Positions 43,529 to 52,586 of a DNA stretch of 55,048 nucleotides are shown here, one piece after another. The DNA lies in the NCBI GenBank assembly GCA_964610765.1, contig CAZSWS010000010.1:1-55048 (forward strand). The letters are read 5' to 3'. How positions within the stretch are numbered: position 1 is the stretch's first letter; every line of letters begins with the position of its first letter. Position numbers and translations under genes: made by a program. Source of the DNA: CAZSWS01 sp964610765 (lineage in GTDB: Bacteria; Bacteroidota; Bacteroidia; Bacteroidales; Tannerellaceae). The notes beneath the pieces are model-generated. The model saw nothing but the letters and a program-made list of their open reading frames with translations. It ran no database searches and had not been told where the DNA came from.

Positions 43529-44191
43529 ATGACCATTAGTCAAAAGATAAAACAATTACATGCATCGCTACCTGCAAATGTCAAACTGGTAGCGGTGTCT
43601 AAATTTCATCCTAATGAAGCGATTTTAGAAGCCTACGAAGCCGGACAGCGCTTATTTGGCGAGAGTCGCGTACAAGAGTTGAGAACTAAATTTGACACAC
43701 TTCCTAAAGATATTGTTTGGCATTTCATTGGGCCCTTACAGACCAATAAAGTAAAATACATTGCTCCTTTCATTCACCTGATTGAAAGTGTTGACTCCCT
43801 TCGTCTATTGAAAGAAATCAACAAGCAGGCTAAAAGAAATAATCGCATACTCCCTATTCTTCTTCAAGTCCATATTGCAGAAGAAGACACGAAACAAGGA
43901 TTTTCTACTGAAGAATGTTATGAGCTGATTGCTTCCGGAAAACTAAAAGAATATACGAATATCAGTCTGCGCGGATTAATGGGAATGGCTACGCTGACAG
44001 ATGATACAGCACACGTTCAGCGAGAGTTTCATGAGCTTAAGCTACTATACGACAAATGTGTGCCTCATACTGACCCGGCGCTATTTACCGAACTATCTAT
44101 GGGTATGACTAATGATTATCCCTTTGCCATTAAAGAAGGGAGCACGCTGATTCGGATTGGCACTTATCTCTTCGGAGAAAGAGAATATTAA
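43529..44191 (+). CDS. yggS: PLP homeostasis protein, YggS family
   Basis: A 220-residue TIM-barrel PLP-binding protein (COG0325, PLPBP). The PLP lysine is Lys25 in VAVSKFHPN; GESRVQEL, WHFIGPLQTNK, LRGLMGMAT and ELSMGMTNDY with GSTLIRIGTYLFG are all conserved. It has no known catalytic activity but keeps free PLP and amino-acid pools balanced. It is coupled to the DUF4494 gene upstream and converges on folB with 14 bases between the stops and no visible terminator. Confidence 0.95.
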   Translation: MTISQKIKQLHASLPANVKLVAVSKFHPNEAILEAYEAGQRLFGESRVQELRTKFDTLPKDIVWHFIGPLQTNKVKYIAPFIHLIESVDSLRLLKEINKQAKRNNRILPILLQVHIAEEDTKQGFSTEECYELIASGKLKEYTNISLRGLMGMATLTDDTAHVQREFHELKLLYDKCVPHTDPALFTELSMGMTNDYPFAIKEGSTLIRIGTYLFGEREY

Positions 44192-44205
44192 TACTCCTTA
44201 GATTT

Positions 44206-44568
44206 TCAATACTGCTGATTCACAATCACTGAAGCAGACTCTACATCTCCTCCAAAAGGTGGATTATCCTTTGATACTTCAAGTTGAACAGCCGTTATTG
44301 TCGGAAATTGTTCTTTCAAAGCATATAATATTCGTCCGGCAACATGCTCCAACAGGTCAGAAGAAATTTCCATTTGCTCCTTTACTACGGCATAAACTTC
44401 CGCATAATTTAGCGTATCTGTTAGTTTATCACTTGACAAAGCGCTCTCCAGAGGGGCAGTAATCAACAAGTTAACAACAAACAGATTACCGGTTAGCTTT
44501 TCTTGCTCTAACACACCATGATAAGCGTGAAAGCGCATGTTTTTCAATCGTATCTGCGTCTGCATCAT
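44206..44568 (-). CDS. folB: Dihydroneopterin aldolase
   Basis: A 120-residue enzyme of folate synthesis that cleaves dihydroneopterin to 6-hydroxymethyl-dihydropterin and glycolaldehyde. The motif FHAYHGVLEQEK carries the substrate-binding residues, DTLNYAEVYAVV holds the conserved Tyr, and LEVSKDNPPFGG contains the catalytic Lys region with the pterin-binding loop. Full length for the family (about 120). It is the last gene of the long dnaN-to-folB series, three bases after rlmB. Two adjacent ATG codons are possible starts. Confidence 0.93.
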   Translation of the reverse strand: MMQTQIRLKNMRFHAYHGVLEQEKLTGNLFVVNLLITAPLESALSSDKLTDTLNYAEVYAVVKEQMEISSDLLEHVAGRILYALKEQFPTITAVQLEVSKDNPPFGGDVESASVIVNQQY

Positions 44569-44571
44569 AAC

Positions 44572-45318
44572 TTATACTTCTTTATCTATACGTTGGCGCA
44601 CCACTTCATAAATCAATACAGAGGCAGCAGCTGACACATTCAAAGAACCAATAGTGCCAAATTGAGGTATACTAATAATTTCATCACTGATGCGAAGGTT
44701 TTCATTCGAAACACCTTTATCTTCAGAACCCATCACAATAGCAACCGGACCTTCATAGTGAACCTGTGAATAATTCACACTTCCTTTCTCATTTGAAGCA
44801 TAGACTTTAACTCCGCTGTTACGCAAAAAGCGAATGGCTTTATTTAAGTCAGGCTCTTTACACACCGGCAATACATTCAGAGCCCCGGCCGAAGTCTTCA
44901 TGGCATCCGCATTGACCGACACACTGTCACGTGCAGGAATAACGATTGCATCTACCCCGGCACACTCGCAACTTCTGGCGATAGCTCCAAAGTTTCTGAC
45001 ATCAGTAACTCCATCCAGTAAAACGATGAAAGGTTCTTTTCCCTGTTCAAATAAAAAGGGGATAATATCTTCCAACTTATGATAAGTCACTGCTGATATA
45101 TAAGCAATTACTCCCTGATGATTCTTACGTGTTATACGGTTTAATCGCTCAATAGGAACGCGCTGAATAGGAATAATACGTCCTTTCAAGGCTTCCATCA
45201 ATTCTTTATAAAGATCTCCTTGAAGATCCTTCTTGATTATCACCTTATCTATATCTTTTCCTGCATTGATAGCCTCAATGACTGAACGAATCCCAAAAAT
45301 CATTTCATTTTCTCTCAT
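44572..45318 (-). CDS. rlmB: 23S rRNA (guanosine-2'-O)-methyltransferase RlmB / TrmH family
   Basis: A 248-residue SPOUT methyltransferase. Residues 1-75 form the L30e-like substrate domain (MIFGIRSVIEAINAGKDIDKV), and the rest is the trefoil-knot catalytic domain with LLDGVTDVRNFGAIARSCE, AIVMGSEDKGVS and ISIPQFGTIGSLNVSAAASVL, motifs 1-3 of SpoU enzymes. By similarity it methylates a 23S rRNA guanosine at the 2'-O. Length fits RlmB (243). It lies 20 bases after recN and 3 bases before folB. Confidence 0.9.
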   Translation of the reverse strand: MRENEMIFGIRSVIEAINAGKDIDKVIIKKDLQGDLYKELMEALKGRIIPIQRVPIERLNRITRKNHQGVIAYISAVTYHKLEDIIPFLFEQGKEPFIVLLDGVTDVRNFGAIARSCECAGVDAIVIPARDSVSVNADAMKTSAGALNVLPVCKEPDLNKAIRFLRNSGVKVYASNEKGSVNYSQVHYEGPVAIVMGSEDKGVSNENLRISDEIISIPQFGTIGSLNVSAAASVLIYEVVRQRIDKEV

Positions 45319-45338
45319 TCTATACGTATTAAAAGCGA

Positions 45339-47009
45339 TTAGTTTTTATGATTACTTTCTAACAATACACGAGCATTAGCCAGTGCTTCTTCGGTCAATT
45401 CCGCCCCACTTAGCATTCGTGCCAACTCATTAACTCTTTCTTCTTCCGAAAGCAAACGAATACGCGTATAAGTGCGTTCAGTACTGTCTTCCTTATACAC
45501 AAACCAGTGGCTCCTACCTTTGGCTGCAATCTGCGGAAGGTGAGTAATAGCAACTACCTGCATATTTCTTCCCATGTCATTCATTAACTCGCCCATTTTA
45601 TCAGCAATATCACCTGAAACTCCGGTGTCTATTTCATCAAAGATGATGGATGGTAATGCAGTAAATCCGGCAACCATAGCTTTCAGACAGATCATCAAGC
45701 GAGAAAGCTCACCACCTGATGCGACCTGACTAACCGGCTTAACTTGTTCATTCTTATTCGCCGAAAATAGAAATTCCACCTCATCTATTCCATCCTCTCC
45801 GGGTTCGTCACGTTTAGCAAACTGAATATCCAAACGGGCATAAGGCATACCGAGCAATGTCAATTTCTCTGCGATATAGCCAACAATTTGTTTAGTTATG
45901 GAATGGCGTTTCTTACTTAACTCATTTGCCGTATCTTTCACTTCCGCATACGCATCTTTCACCTGCTTTTTCAATGACTGAAGCGTATCATCGTGCGATT
46001 CAATTTCAGATAACTTAGATTTAAATTCATCCATGAGTTTTATCAACTCACGTGTTGTAGCTACTCGATGCTTTTGTTGCAATGAGTATAGGCTGTTCAG
46101 CCTGTTCTGAATCCATTCCATACGAGATGGATTAAACTCAACATCTTCTGCCAAACGATTCGTATCAGCTGATAAATCTTTCAAATCCAGGTAAGCAGTA
46201 TCTAAGCGGTCAGCAAACTCTTTGGCCTGAACAAAATAGCTTTTGATGGCTGAAAAGGATGTCCTGGCTTCATGCAAATATGACAATACTCCCTGCCCAT
46301 CACTATCCAGCAATTCACTCACTTTATAGAGCGTTGCTTTTATCTCTTCAGCATGCGATAAGGTTTCTAATTCTGCTTCCAACGCTGCCTCTTCATCCTC
46401 TTTCAACTCGGCTTCATGTAGTTGTTCATATTGAAAACGTATGTAGTCTTCGTCAAGGGCAGCCTGCTTGGCTTTCTCTTCCAATACGGTCAACTCCGTT
46501 TTCAATGAAAGGTAAGCGGCATACTTATTTTTATAAGCAACTAATAAAGCGGCATTTTGAGCCATAGCATCAACCACACTCAACTGAAAGCGAGATTCAG
46601 CCAGCAATAGATTTTGATGTTGTGAATGAATATCTATCAGATAACTCCCTAACTCTTTCAAAACACTCAACGAAACCGGCGAGTCATTGATGAAAGCCCG
46701 AGACTTGCCCGAAGGAGACAGCTCACGTCTTAACAAGCAAGATGTAGCGTCATAATCCAATTCATTAGCTGTGAAAAAATCCTTCAACTGATAAGCAGAC
46801 AGGTCAAACTCTGCCTCAATTATACATTTAGCACTCGCATCACGAAGGCTTTTACTATCTGAACGTTGACCGAGCACTAAAGACAACGCACCTAGAATGA
46901 TTGACTTTCCGGCTCCTGTTTCACCCGTTATAACCAACAGACCTTTATCAAAAGATATCGTTAATTCATCAATCAATAAGAAATTGCGTATGTAAAGTGT
47001 TTTCAACAT
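45339..47009 (-). CDS. recN: DNA repair protein RecN
   Basis: A 556-residue SMC-like ATPase that acts in double-strand-break repair. The N-terminal head holds Walker A GETGAGKS (Lys35). Long charged coiled coils run from about 150 to 370 (many Glu/Lys heptads, e.g. LKEDEEAALEAELETL). The C-terminal head has QVASGGELSRLMICLK (signature) and IIFDEIDTGVSG (Walker B), then VVAITHLPQIAA. The length matches E. coli RecN (553). It lies within the dnaN-to-folB minus-strand series, 5 bases after the DUF4835 gene. No LexA-like box is visible. Confidence 0.96.
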   Translation of the reverse strand: MLKTLYIRNFLLIDELTISFDKGLLVITGETGAGKSIILGALSLVLGQRSDSKSLRDASAKCIIEAEFDLSAYQLKDFFTANELDYDATSCLLRRELSPSGKSRAFINDSPVSLSVLKELGSYLIDIHSQHQNLLLAESRFQLSVVDAMAQNAALLVAYKNKYAAYLSLKTELTVLEEKAKQAALDEDYIRFQYEQLHEAELKEDEEAALEAELETLSHAEEIKATLYKVSELLDSDGQGVLSYLHEARTSFSAIKSYFVQAKEFADRLDTAYLDLKDLSADTNRLAEDVEFNPSRMEWIQNRLNSLYSLQQKHRVATTRELIKLMDEFKSKLSEIESHDDTLQSLKKQVKDAYAEVKDTANELSKKRHSITKQIVGYIAEKLTLLGMPYARLDIQFAKRDEPGEDGIDEVEFLFSANKNEQVKPVSQVASGGELSRLMICLKAMVAGFTALPSIIFDEIDTGVSGDIADKMGELMNDMGRNMQVVAITHLPQIAAKGRSHWFVYKEDSTERTYTRIRLLSEEERVNELARMLSGAELTEEALANARVLLESNHKN

Positions 47010-47014
47010 AAATA

Positions 47015-47938
47015 CTAATTTTTCAATGCTTGAAGGCGTGTTGTTAAACCGGGATATATCGATGAAAAAAGTCGATATCCTTCTTCTTTCTCTGCTGTAG
47101 TAGCTTGGGAATATACGCCCAGCACCTCATCTAGTTTCGCATCTGCAAATAATTGAAGTAATACAGAGGCAGGTTTAGCCTTATACAATGCTTGAAGTTC
47201 ACGCAGATTAGTAATGGTATTTATTCTCCCACGTTCTACATGAGCAGCCATTTCATCCAATCCTTTTCGGTGATAATGATACCAGAACTCGCGAAACTTA
47301 CCCGATGTATTATCCGTCAGTCCGGTTATTAACGTATGTCGATTGCGTTTCGTATCAAAAGCTTTCCAGCCCACCCATGACGGCTGAGACTGTGCCATAT
47401 GTACAATTTCTTGTGCTTGCTGATAAAATGCAGTTCCTCCTTCCAGCGAATAGCTATCAAAGTCCAATCCAAGAATCATATAAACATAGAAGGCCAAAGT
47501 AGCTGTTAAGCTTGAGGTCAAGCGAGTAGGGTTAAACTCCAGCGGCTCCATTTCTATATACTCAAATTCAAACTGTGTATCTCTCCAGTTGAATAATGTA
47601 GTTGAATAAGCCGAGTTATAAACCGGTCTTCTACCCTGTATTTGCAGTTCTCCCTTAAAGCTTGTTTCAGCAGGCATTTCATTAACAACCAAAGTAAAAA
47701 GACACTCAATCCGCTCATTAAAAGCAAATGAAGCATCAGTCCAGCGTCGGTTATTTAAAAATTCAGTCAACTGCGTTTCCATATTTTTAAACAATTGTTC
47801 ATATCCTGAGCCTTGAATGTTTGCATGATTCACAACTACACGGGCATTCAATTCAAATCCTTTACCAACACTTGTTTGTGCAGGTAATTGGACACAAACG
47901 ATAGCAAAACAAATGATAAGCAGTATTCTCTTTGTCAT
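47015..47938 (-). CDS. DUF4835 family exported protein (PorD-like)
   Basis: A 307-residue protein with a signal peptide (MTKRILLIICFAIVCVQLPAQ) and no lipobox. It follows the DUF4835 pattern: FELNARVVVNHANIQG at the start of the mature chain, WTDASFAFNERIECLFTLVVNE, ELQIQGRRPVYNSAYSTTLFNWRD, and FYVYMILGLDFDSYSLEGGTAFYQQAQEIV. Some databases name the family PorD after type IX secretion, but most gut Bacteroides lack that system, so the role here is unclear. It sits between coaBC and recN, 5 bases from each neighbour. Confidence 0.88.
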   Translation of the reverse strand: MTKRILLIICFAIVCVQLPAQTSVGKGFELNARVVVNHANIQGSGYEQLFKNMETQLTEFLNNRRWTDASFAFNERIECLFTLVVNEMPAETSFKGELQIQGRRPVYNSAYSTTLFNWRDTQFEFEYIEMEPLEFNPTRLTSSLTATLAFYVYMILGLDFDSYSLEGGTAFYQQAQEIVHMAQSQPSWVGWKAFDTKRNRHTLITGLTDNTSGKFREFWYHYHRKGLDEMAAHVERGRINTITNLRELQALYKAKPASVLLQLFADAKLDEVLGVYSQATTAEKEEGYRLFSSIYPGLTTRLQALKN

Positions 47939-47943
47939 GCAGA

Positions 47944-49146
47944 TTAGACAAGTAGTGTTAACATTGTATGAACAATATCATCGGCTACTTCTTTTTTAGA
48001 TTTCAACGGATACGCCTCAATAACACCTGATTTCCCTATGATACTTACTTTATTCGTATCATGCTTAAACCCCGCACCTTCATCCTGCAAAGAGTTGAGC
48101 ACTATCAAATCCAGGTTTTTACGCGCTAGCTTATCCTGCGCATTAACAAGTTCATTGTTTGTTTCAAGAGCAAAACCAACCAATAGTTGATCTGACCTTT
48201 TCTGTTTACCCAATGTCGCAGCTATATCCGGATTTTTAACCAAATTCAAGGTAAAATCTCCTTCTTTCTCACGTTTTATCTTAGCATCTGCCTGTCTTTC
48301 CGGTTTATAATCGGCCACAGCAGCAGACAAAATGGCAACGTCCATATCTTTGAAAAGAGCAGTGACTAATGCATACATTTCGTCAGCCGACTCCACGTCG
48401 TAACGTTTGATGCCCGGGTGAATCGTTTTACCATGTACAGGACCGGTAACCAAATGAACTTCAGCCCCTCGCTCAGCACAAGACTCGGCCAGAGAAAAGC
48501 CCATTTTCCCGGAAGAGTAGTTGCCAATATATCGTACCGGATCTATTTTTTCATACGTAGGTCCGGCTGTTATCAGAATCTTTTTTTTTTGAAGAGTAGC
48601 CTGTTCTTCAAAATAGCGTTCTAAGACATCTATTATTACCTCAGGATCTTCCATTCTTCCCTTACCAATCAACTGACTGGCTAATTCGCCTTCGGCAGGT
48701 TCAATAATCCGATTACCATACGAACGTAATTTATCTAGATTGGTCGCAGTAGATGGATGGGCAAACATATCCAAATCCATCGCAGGAGCTACAAAAACAG
48801 GAGCTTTACACGACATATAAGTCGTGATCAGCATATTATCAGCCACTCCATTTGCCATTTTAGCAATCGTTGCAGCAGTAGCCGGAGCTACTAACATAGC
48901 ATCAGCCCAAAGTCCTAAATCGACATGACTATTCCATGTGCCATCACGATTAGAGAAAAACTCGCTAATCACCGGGTTACGACTTAAAGTAGATAAGGTA
49001 AGAGTCGTAATAAACTCTTTTCCAGCAGGCGTTATCACTACCTGTACTTCAGCTCCCCTACGCACAAACCCACGGATAAGATGTGCTGCTTTATATGCAG
49101 CAATGCTTCCGGTTACTCCTAATATTATTTTTTTGCCTTTCAACAT
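47944..49146 (-). CDS. coaBC: Bifunctional phosphopantothenoylcysteine synthetase/decarboxylase
   Basis: A 400-residue fusion in CoA synthesis. The flavoprotein decarboxylase (CoaC, residues 1 to about 180) has His74 in NSHVDL. Its two other active-site motifs are altered: PAMD at 121-124 where E. coli has PAMN, and ELASQLIGKGRM where the usual ACG cysteine is replaced by Ser157-Gln158. The CTP-dependent synthetase (CoaB, about 190-400) keeps ITAGPTYEKIDPVRYIGNYSSGKMG and AKIKR. The start is ATG 49146; a TTG five codons upstream is rejected. It lies 31 bases after the Fe-ADH gene. Confidence 0.94.
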   Translation of the reverse strand: MLKGKKIILGVTGSIAAYKAAHLIRGFVRRGAEVQVVITPAGKEFITTLTLSTLSRNPVISEFFSNRDGTWNSHVDLGLWADAMLVAPATAATIAKMANGVADNMLITTYMSCKAPVFVAPAMDLDMFAHPSTATNLDKLRSYGNRIIEPAEGELASQLIGKGRMEDPEVIIDVLERYFEEQATLQKKKILITAGPTYEKIDPVRYIGNYSSGKMGFSLAESCAERGAEVHLVTGPVHGKTIHPGIKRYDVESADEMYALVTALFKDMDVAILSAAVADYKPERQADAKIKREKEGDFTLNLVKNPDIAATLGKQKRSDQLLVGFALETNNELVNAQDKLARKNLDLIVLNSLQDEGAGFKHDTNKVSIIGKSGVIEAYPLKSKKEVADDIVHTMLTLLV

Positions 49147-49177
49147 AGATGCCACAAGCAATATTTATCTTTCTATT

Positions 49178-50332
49178 TTACAACCTAAGCGCAAATATCT
49201 CTTTGGCTTTTTGATGATCAATGATTCCATACTCACCCAGTTTCCAACCCATCTTTTTTACAGGTTCAGCCAGGTCATTTAATGCATCTTCACCAATACC
49301 ATATTCACTTAGACGGGTTTTCTTACCCATTTCACGGAAAAAGTTTTCAGTAGCTTGAATAGTCTGCTCAACACGTTCCTCTACAGTCCCTTCCAGGATG
49401 CCATATAAGACTTCACCCAAACGAATTATTTTTGCTTCTTTCTCTTTTTTCATGTAGGTCATCACACCCGGATATAGAACAGCCAAAGTCTCAGCATGGT
49501 CTAATCCATATTGAGCAGTGAGTGAATATCCCATGCGATGTGCCGCCCAATCTTGTGGGACTCCCATACCTATCCAAACATTCAAAGCATTTGAAGCAGC
49601 CCACATCAAGTTGGCACGAATATCATAATTGTACGGATCTTTTAGTACTTTTCGACCTTCCGTATAGATTACTTTCAGTAAAGACTCTGCAAAGTAGTCT
49701 TGTACCTTAGCATTCACCGGATAAGTAAGATATTGCTCCAATACATGCATAAACGAATCGACTACTCCATTAGCCACCTGTTTTTCGGGAAGCGAATAAG
49801 TAACTTCAGGGTCTAGTACAGAAAACTGCGGATAAATCAAAGGCGTAGCAAAAGCTAATTTTTCATTGGTTGAGCTACGAGAAACAACAGCCCTCTCATT
49901 CATTTCTGAGCCGGTAGCAGAAAGTGTTAGGACAACTCCTAGCGGCATTGTTCTCTCCACCTTTGCACCCTTAGCCAAAATATTCCAAGGGTCACCCCCT
50001 TCAAAACAAACTGCCGCTGAAATAAACTTTGTTGCGTCAATCACTGAACCACCACCCACTGCTAATAAAAAAGTACATTGTTCTTTTTTTATCAGTTCAA
50101 CAGCACGCATACATGTATCATACTGAGGATTGGCTTCAATGCCTGAGAATTCAATGACAGAGAAAGGTGTTAAAGCGGCTGTTACCTGTTCGTAAATACC
50201 ATTTTTCTTTATACTCCCACCGCCATAAAGCATCAACACTTTGCTTCCTTCCGGTATTAATGCCGACAGTCTGGCTATCGACCCCTTACCAAAGGATATC
50301 TTTACAGGATTAACACATTCAAAGTTGTTCAT
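49178..50332 (-). CDS. Iron-containing alcohol dehydrogenase, BDH/YqhD type
   Basis: A 384-residue group III dehydrogenase that reduces aldehydes with NAD(P)H. The cofactor loop is VGGGSVIDATK, with VLTLSATGSEMN after it. Metal ligands are expected in GVVDSFMHVLEQYL (Asp and His) and AHRMGYSLTAQYGLDHAETLAVL (two His). The opening FECVNPVKISFGKGSIARL is typical of YqhD and butanol dehydrogenases. It lies 4 bases after the exonuclease and before coaBC, inside an otherwise information-processing and cofactor series, an unusual place for a fermentative enzyme. It could detoxify aldehydes. Confidence 0.92.
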   Translation of the reverse strand: MNNFECVNPVKISFGKGSIARLSALIPEGSKVLMLYGGGSIKKNGIYEQVTAALTPFSVIEFSGIEANPQYDTCMRAVELIKKEQCTFLLAVGGGSVIDATKFISAAVCFEGGDPWNILAKGAKVERTMPLGVVLTLSATGSEMNERAVVSRSSTNEKLAFATPLIYPQFSVLDPEVTYSLPEKQVANGVVDSFMHVLEQYLTYPVNAKVQDYFAESLLKVIYTEGRKVLKDPYNYDIRANLMWAASNALNVWIGMGVPQDWAAHRMGYSLTAQYGLDHAETLAVLYPGVMTYMKKEKEAKIIRLGEVLYGILEGTVEERVEQTIQATENFFREMGKKTRLSEYGIGEDALNDLAEPVKKMGWKLGEYGIIDHQKAKEIFALRL

Positions 50333-50336
50333 CTAT

Positions 50337-51107
50337 TTATTTTGTATTAAGCGTTCTTAATTTTATTTCAGTCAGCTTTTGCTTAGTATTCAACGGGAAG
50401 TCACCATTCATAATCCATGCATAATAGCCCGGATCATTTTCCAATACATCCAATACCAACCGACCTTTATATTTTCCAAAATTTATTGTTTCTTCACCAT
50501 CTTCATTATAAATCATTCTTCCGGCAAAGTCCACATTGTTTGTAAAACTAGAAAACTCTGAGAGAAACTTAATATCATTCTCCAGGTTGGGGTAACGATC
50601 CAGCTGCGCTTTCAGTACCTCATAGGTAGCAAGTGTATCAGCTTCGGCTGAGTGTGCATTGTCTAAGTCTTTATCACAATAAAATTTATATGCAGCCGAC
50701 AACGTTCGTTGTTCCATCTTATGGAAGATGGTCTGCACATCAATAAACTTCCTTTTGCTCATATCCATATCTACCCCCACGCGAAGAAACTCTTCAGCCA
50801 AGAGGGGAATATCAAACCGATTTGAATTAAAACCGGCTAAATCGCATCCTTCTATCTGTGAAGCCAATGACTTAGCCACTTCACGAAATGTAGGACAGTC
50901 TTTTACATCTTCGTCGGTAATACCATGAATTGCCGTAGATTCCGGCGGTATAGGCATTTCCGGGTTGATACGCCTGGTTTTGCCTTCTTCCTTACCATTC
51001 GGATGAATTTTCAAGAAAGATATTTCCACAATCCGATCTTTTATAATATTGATACCCGTTGTCTCCAGATCGAAAAAGACAATGGGGTTTTTTAAGTTTA
51101 GCTGCAT
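50337..51107 (-). CDS. DnaQ-like 3'-5' exonuclease with C-terminal DUF3820-type domain
   Basis: A 256-residue DEDDh exonuclease. Motifs are FFDLETTGINIIKDRIVEI (Exo I), AGFNSNRFDIPLL (Exo II) and AHSAEADTLATYEVL (Exo III, His plus Asp). The last 60 residues, FGKYKGRLVLDVLENDPGYYAWIMNGDFP, match the small DUF3820 module often attached to such nucleases. It sits 4 bases after dnaN, the sliding clamp, which suggests a proofreading or repair partner at the fork. It could equally act in RNA maturation like RNase T. No membrane or signal sequence. Confidence 0.92.
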   Translation of the reverse strand: MQLNLKNPIVFFDLETTGINIIKDRIVEISFLKIHPNGKEEGKTRRINPEMPIPPESTAIHGITDEDVKDCPTFREVAKSLASQIEGCDLAGFNSNRFDIPLLAEEFLRVGVDMDMSKRKFIDVQTIFHKMEQRTLSAAYKFYCDKDLDNAHSAEADTLATYEVLKAQLDRYPNLENDIKFLSEFSSFTNNVDFAGRMIYNEDGEETINFGKYKGRLVLDVLENDPGYYAWIMNGDFPLNTKQKLTEIKLRTLNTK

Positions 51108-51111
51108 TCTA

Positions 51112-52236
51112 TCAATCGTTCAGCATCATAGGCATTAATAACATCAGTAGTTCTTCATTATCCTCATTTTCGAAAGGAACAATTACGCCTGCACGCGAAG
51201 AATCTGTCAGTTTAAACACAATATCACTCGAATTGATATTGCTTAGCATCTCGATAAGGAATGGCGACTTAAAGCCAATATTAAACTGCATACCTGTATA
51301 TTGGCATACAATTTTTTCTTCTGCCGCTGTAGAAAAGTCTATATCCTGAGCCGATACTATTATCTCATTTTCAAACAAGCTGATTTTTATTAAACTGCTG
51401 GATTGACTTGAAAATACCGACACACGCTTCAACGCATTCAAAAATGAAAGACGATCTATAATCAGGTTATTAGGTATTTCCAACGGTATAACGCTGTTAT
51501 AATTCGGATATCGCCCTTCTAGCAGTCTACACACCATTTCATAAGAACCAAACTGAACATAGGCATTGTTATCATCAAAGCTAATCTTCACAAGTTCGTC
51601 TGTTTTATGCAATAACGACTTTAATAGATTGGCCGGCTTTTTAGGCAGAATAAAAGCAGAAGCGGTTTCTGATTTAACTGATTTGTTTTCTAGTCGAACC
51701 AGCTTATGCCCATCAGAGGCTACAAACACCAGACCATCTTCTTGCATATCAAAGTAAACACCATTCATCACCGGGCGCAACTCATCGTCGGCCGAAGCAA
51801 ACAGGGTGCGAGTAATACCATTAAGCAAGATAGAAGAAGCCAAAGTAATCTTGCCTGCTTCTTCTTTTAGTGCTTTTTGCTGGGGATAAGTATCTCCTTT
51901 TAATCCAATAAAATTATACTTGCCATTCTCAAAATGAATGAAGATCTCCAGGTTGTCATCATCTATATCAAACTTCAATGGTTGCTCCGGCAATTCCTTG
52001 AGAGGTTCCAAAAGGATTTTGGCAGAAACAGCAAACAACCCTTCTCCTTCCGGATTATTTACTTCGATAGAGGTAACAAGGCGTGTTTCTATATCCGAAG
52101 CCGTTATAGTTAAAGTGTTGCCTTTTAATAAAAAGAGAAAATTATCCAATATGGGCATAGAGTTTTTCGCCGCAATCACCTTACTTACTGATTGCAATTT
52201 GGATAAAAGAGACGTACTGGATACTTCAAATCTCAT
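51112..52236 (-). CDS. dnaN: DNA polymerase III sliding clamp, beta subunit
   Basis: A 374-residue clamp of three similar domains that encircles DNA and tethers polymerase. MRFEVSSTSLLSKLQSVSKVIAAKNSMPILDNFLF opens the protein; SADDELRPVMNGVYFDMQEDGLVFVASDGHKL is the diagnostic middle phrase, and the C terminus LLMLLMPMMLND corresponds to the MPMR end that forms the client-binding pocket. The start is ATG 52236; the TTG three codons upstream is rejected. This is the first gene of the minus-strand series to folB. In Bacteroidetes dnaN lies away from dnaA, as here. Confidence 0.95.
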   Translation of the reverse strand: MRFEVSSTSLLSKLQSVSKVIAAKNSMPILDNFLFLLKGNTLTITASDIETRLVTSIEVNNPEGEGLFAVSAKILLEPLKELPEQPLKFDIDDDNLEIFIHFENGKYNFIGLKGDTYPQQKALKEEAGKITLASSILLNGITRTLFASADDELRPVMNGVYFDMQEDGLVFVASDGHKLVRLENKSVKSETASAFILPKKPANLLKSLLHKTDELVKISFDDNNAYVQFGSYEMVCRLLEGRYPNYNSVIPLEIPNNLIIDRLSFLNALKRVSVFSSQSSSLIKISLFENEIIVSAQDIDFSTAAEEKIVCQYTGMQFNIGFKSPFLIEMLSNINSSDIVFKLTDSSRAGVIVPFENEDNEELLMLLMPMMLND

Positions 52237-52278
52237 AACAGTCAATATTTTATTTGATTCTTACTATTATTAGTTGAA

Positions 52279-52286
52279 CAAAAATA
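52279..52286 (-). promoter_or_regulatory. Bacteroides -7 box for the dnaN operon
   Basis: TATTTTTG on the minus strand, 42 bases before ATG 52236. No clear -33 partner. Confidence 0.5.
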
Positions 52287-52356
52287 ACAAATTATTCGCT
52301 TACTTTCTCGATGATTAATTTTTAATCCGATAATTTCCTTCAGACAAGGACATAAA

Positions 52357-52389
52357 AAAACTCTCCTTCATGATTTGAAAGAGAGTTTT
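52357..52389 (-). terminator. Terminator of the rpmB-rpmG-DUF4295 unit
   Basis: A 9-bp stem (AAAACTCTC with GAGAGTTTT), one inner mismatch and further pairs toward the loop. On the minus strand it runs into a T tract (52354-52360). Confidence 0.75.
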
Positions 52390-52417
52390 CTATATCGACT
52401 GTCAAATGAATGACGAG

Positions 52418-52570
52418 TTATTTTGCGAAATAATCTTTTACGGCTTCATTAGGAACCATTTCTTCTTTAAAAATGTATGCTCCGGTTTTAGGAGATTTCA
52501 CCATTTTTATCACTTTGGAGTATGTGCGACCATCTCCTTTTTTAAATGCTGCAACCGATTTTTTTGCCAT
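52418..52570 (-). CDS. DUF4295 small basic protein, probable ribosomal component
   Basis: A 50-residue, very basic protein (MAKKSVAAFKKGDGRTYSKV through AVKDYFAK). It matches DUF4295, a short family confined to Bacteroidetes and always placed after rpmB and rpmG. Position, size and charge argue for a ribosome-associated protein. I recall that a Bacteroidetes-specific large-subunit protein called bL38 was seen in a Flavobacterium ribosome, and this may be it, but I cannot check. It starts 17 bases after the rpmG stop. Confidence 0.9.
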   Translation of the reverse strand: MAKKSVAAFKKGDGRTYSKVIKMVKSPKTGAYIFKEEMVPNEAVKDYFAK

Positions 52571-52586
52571 TGTTTAGTCTCCTATT

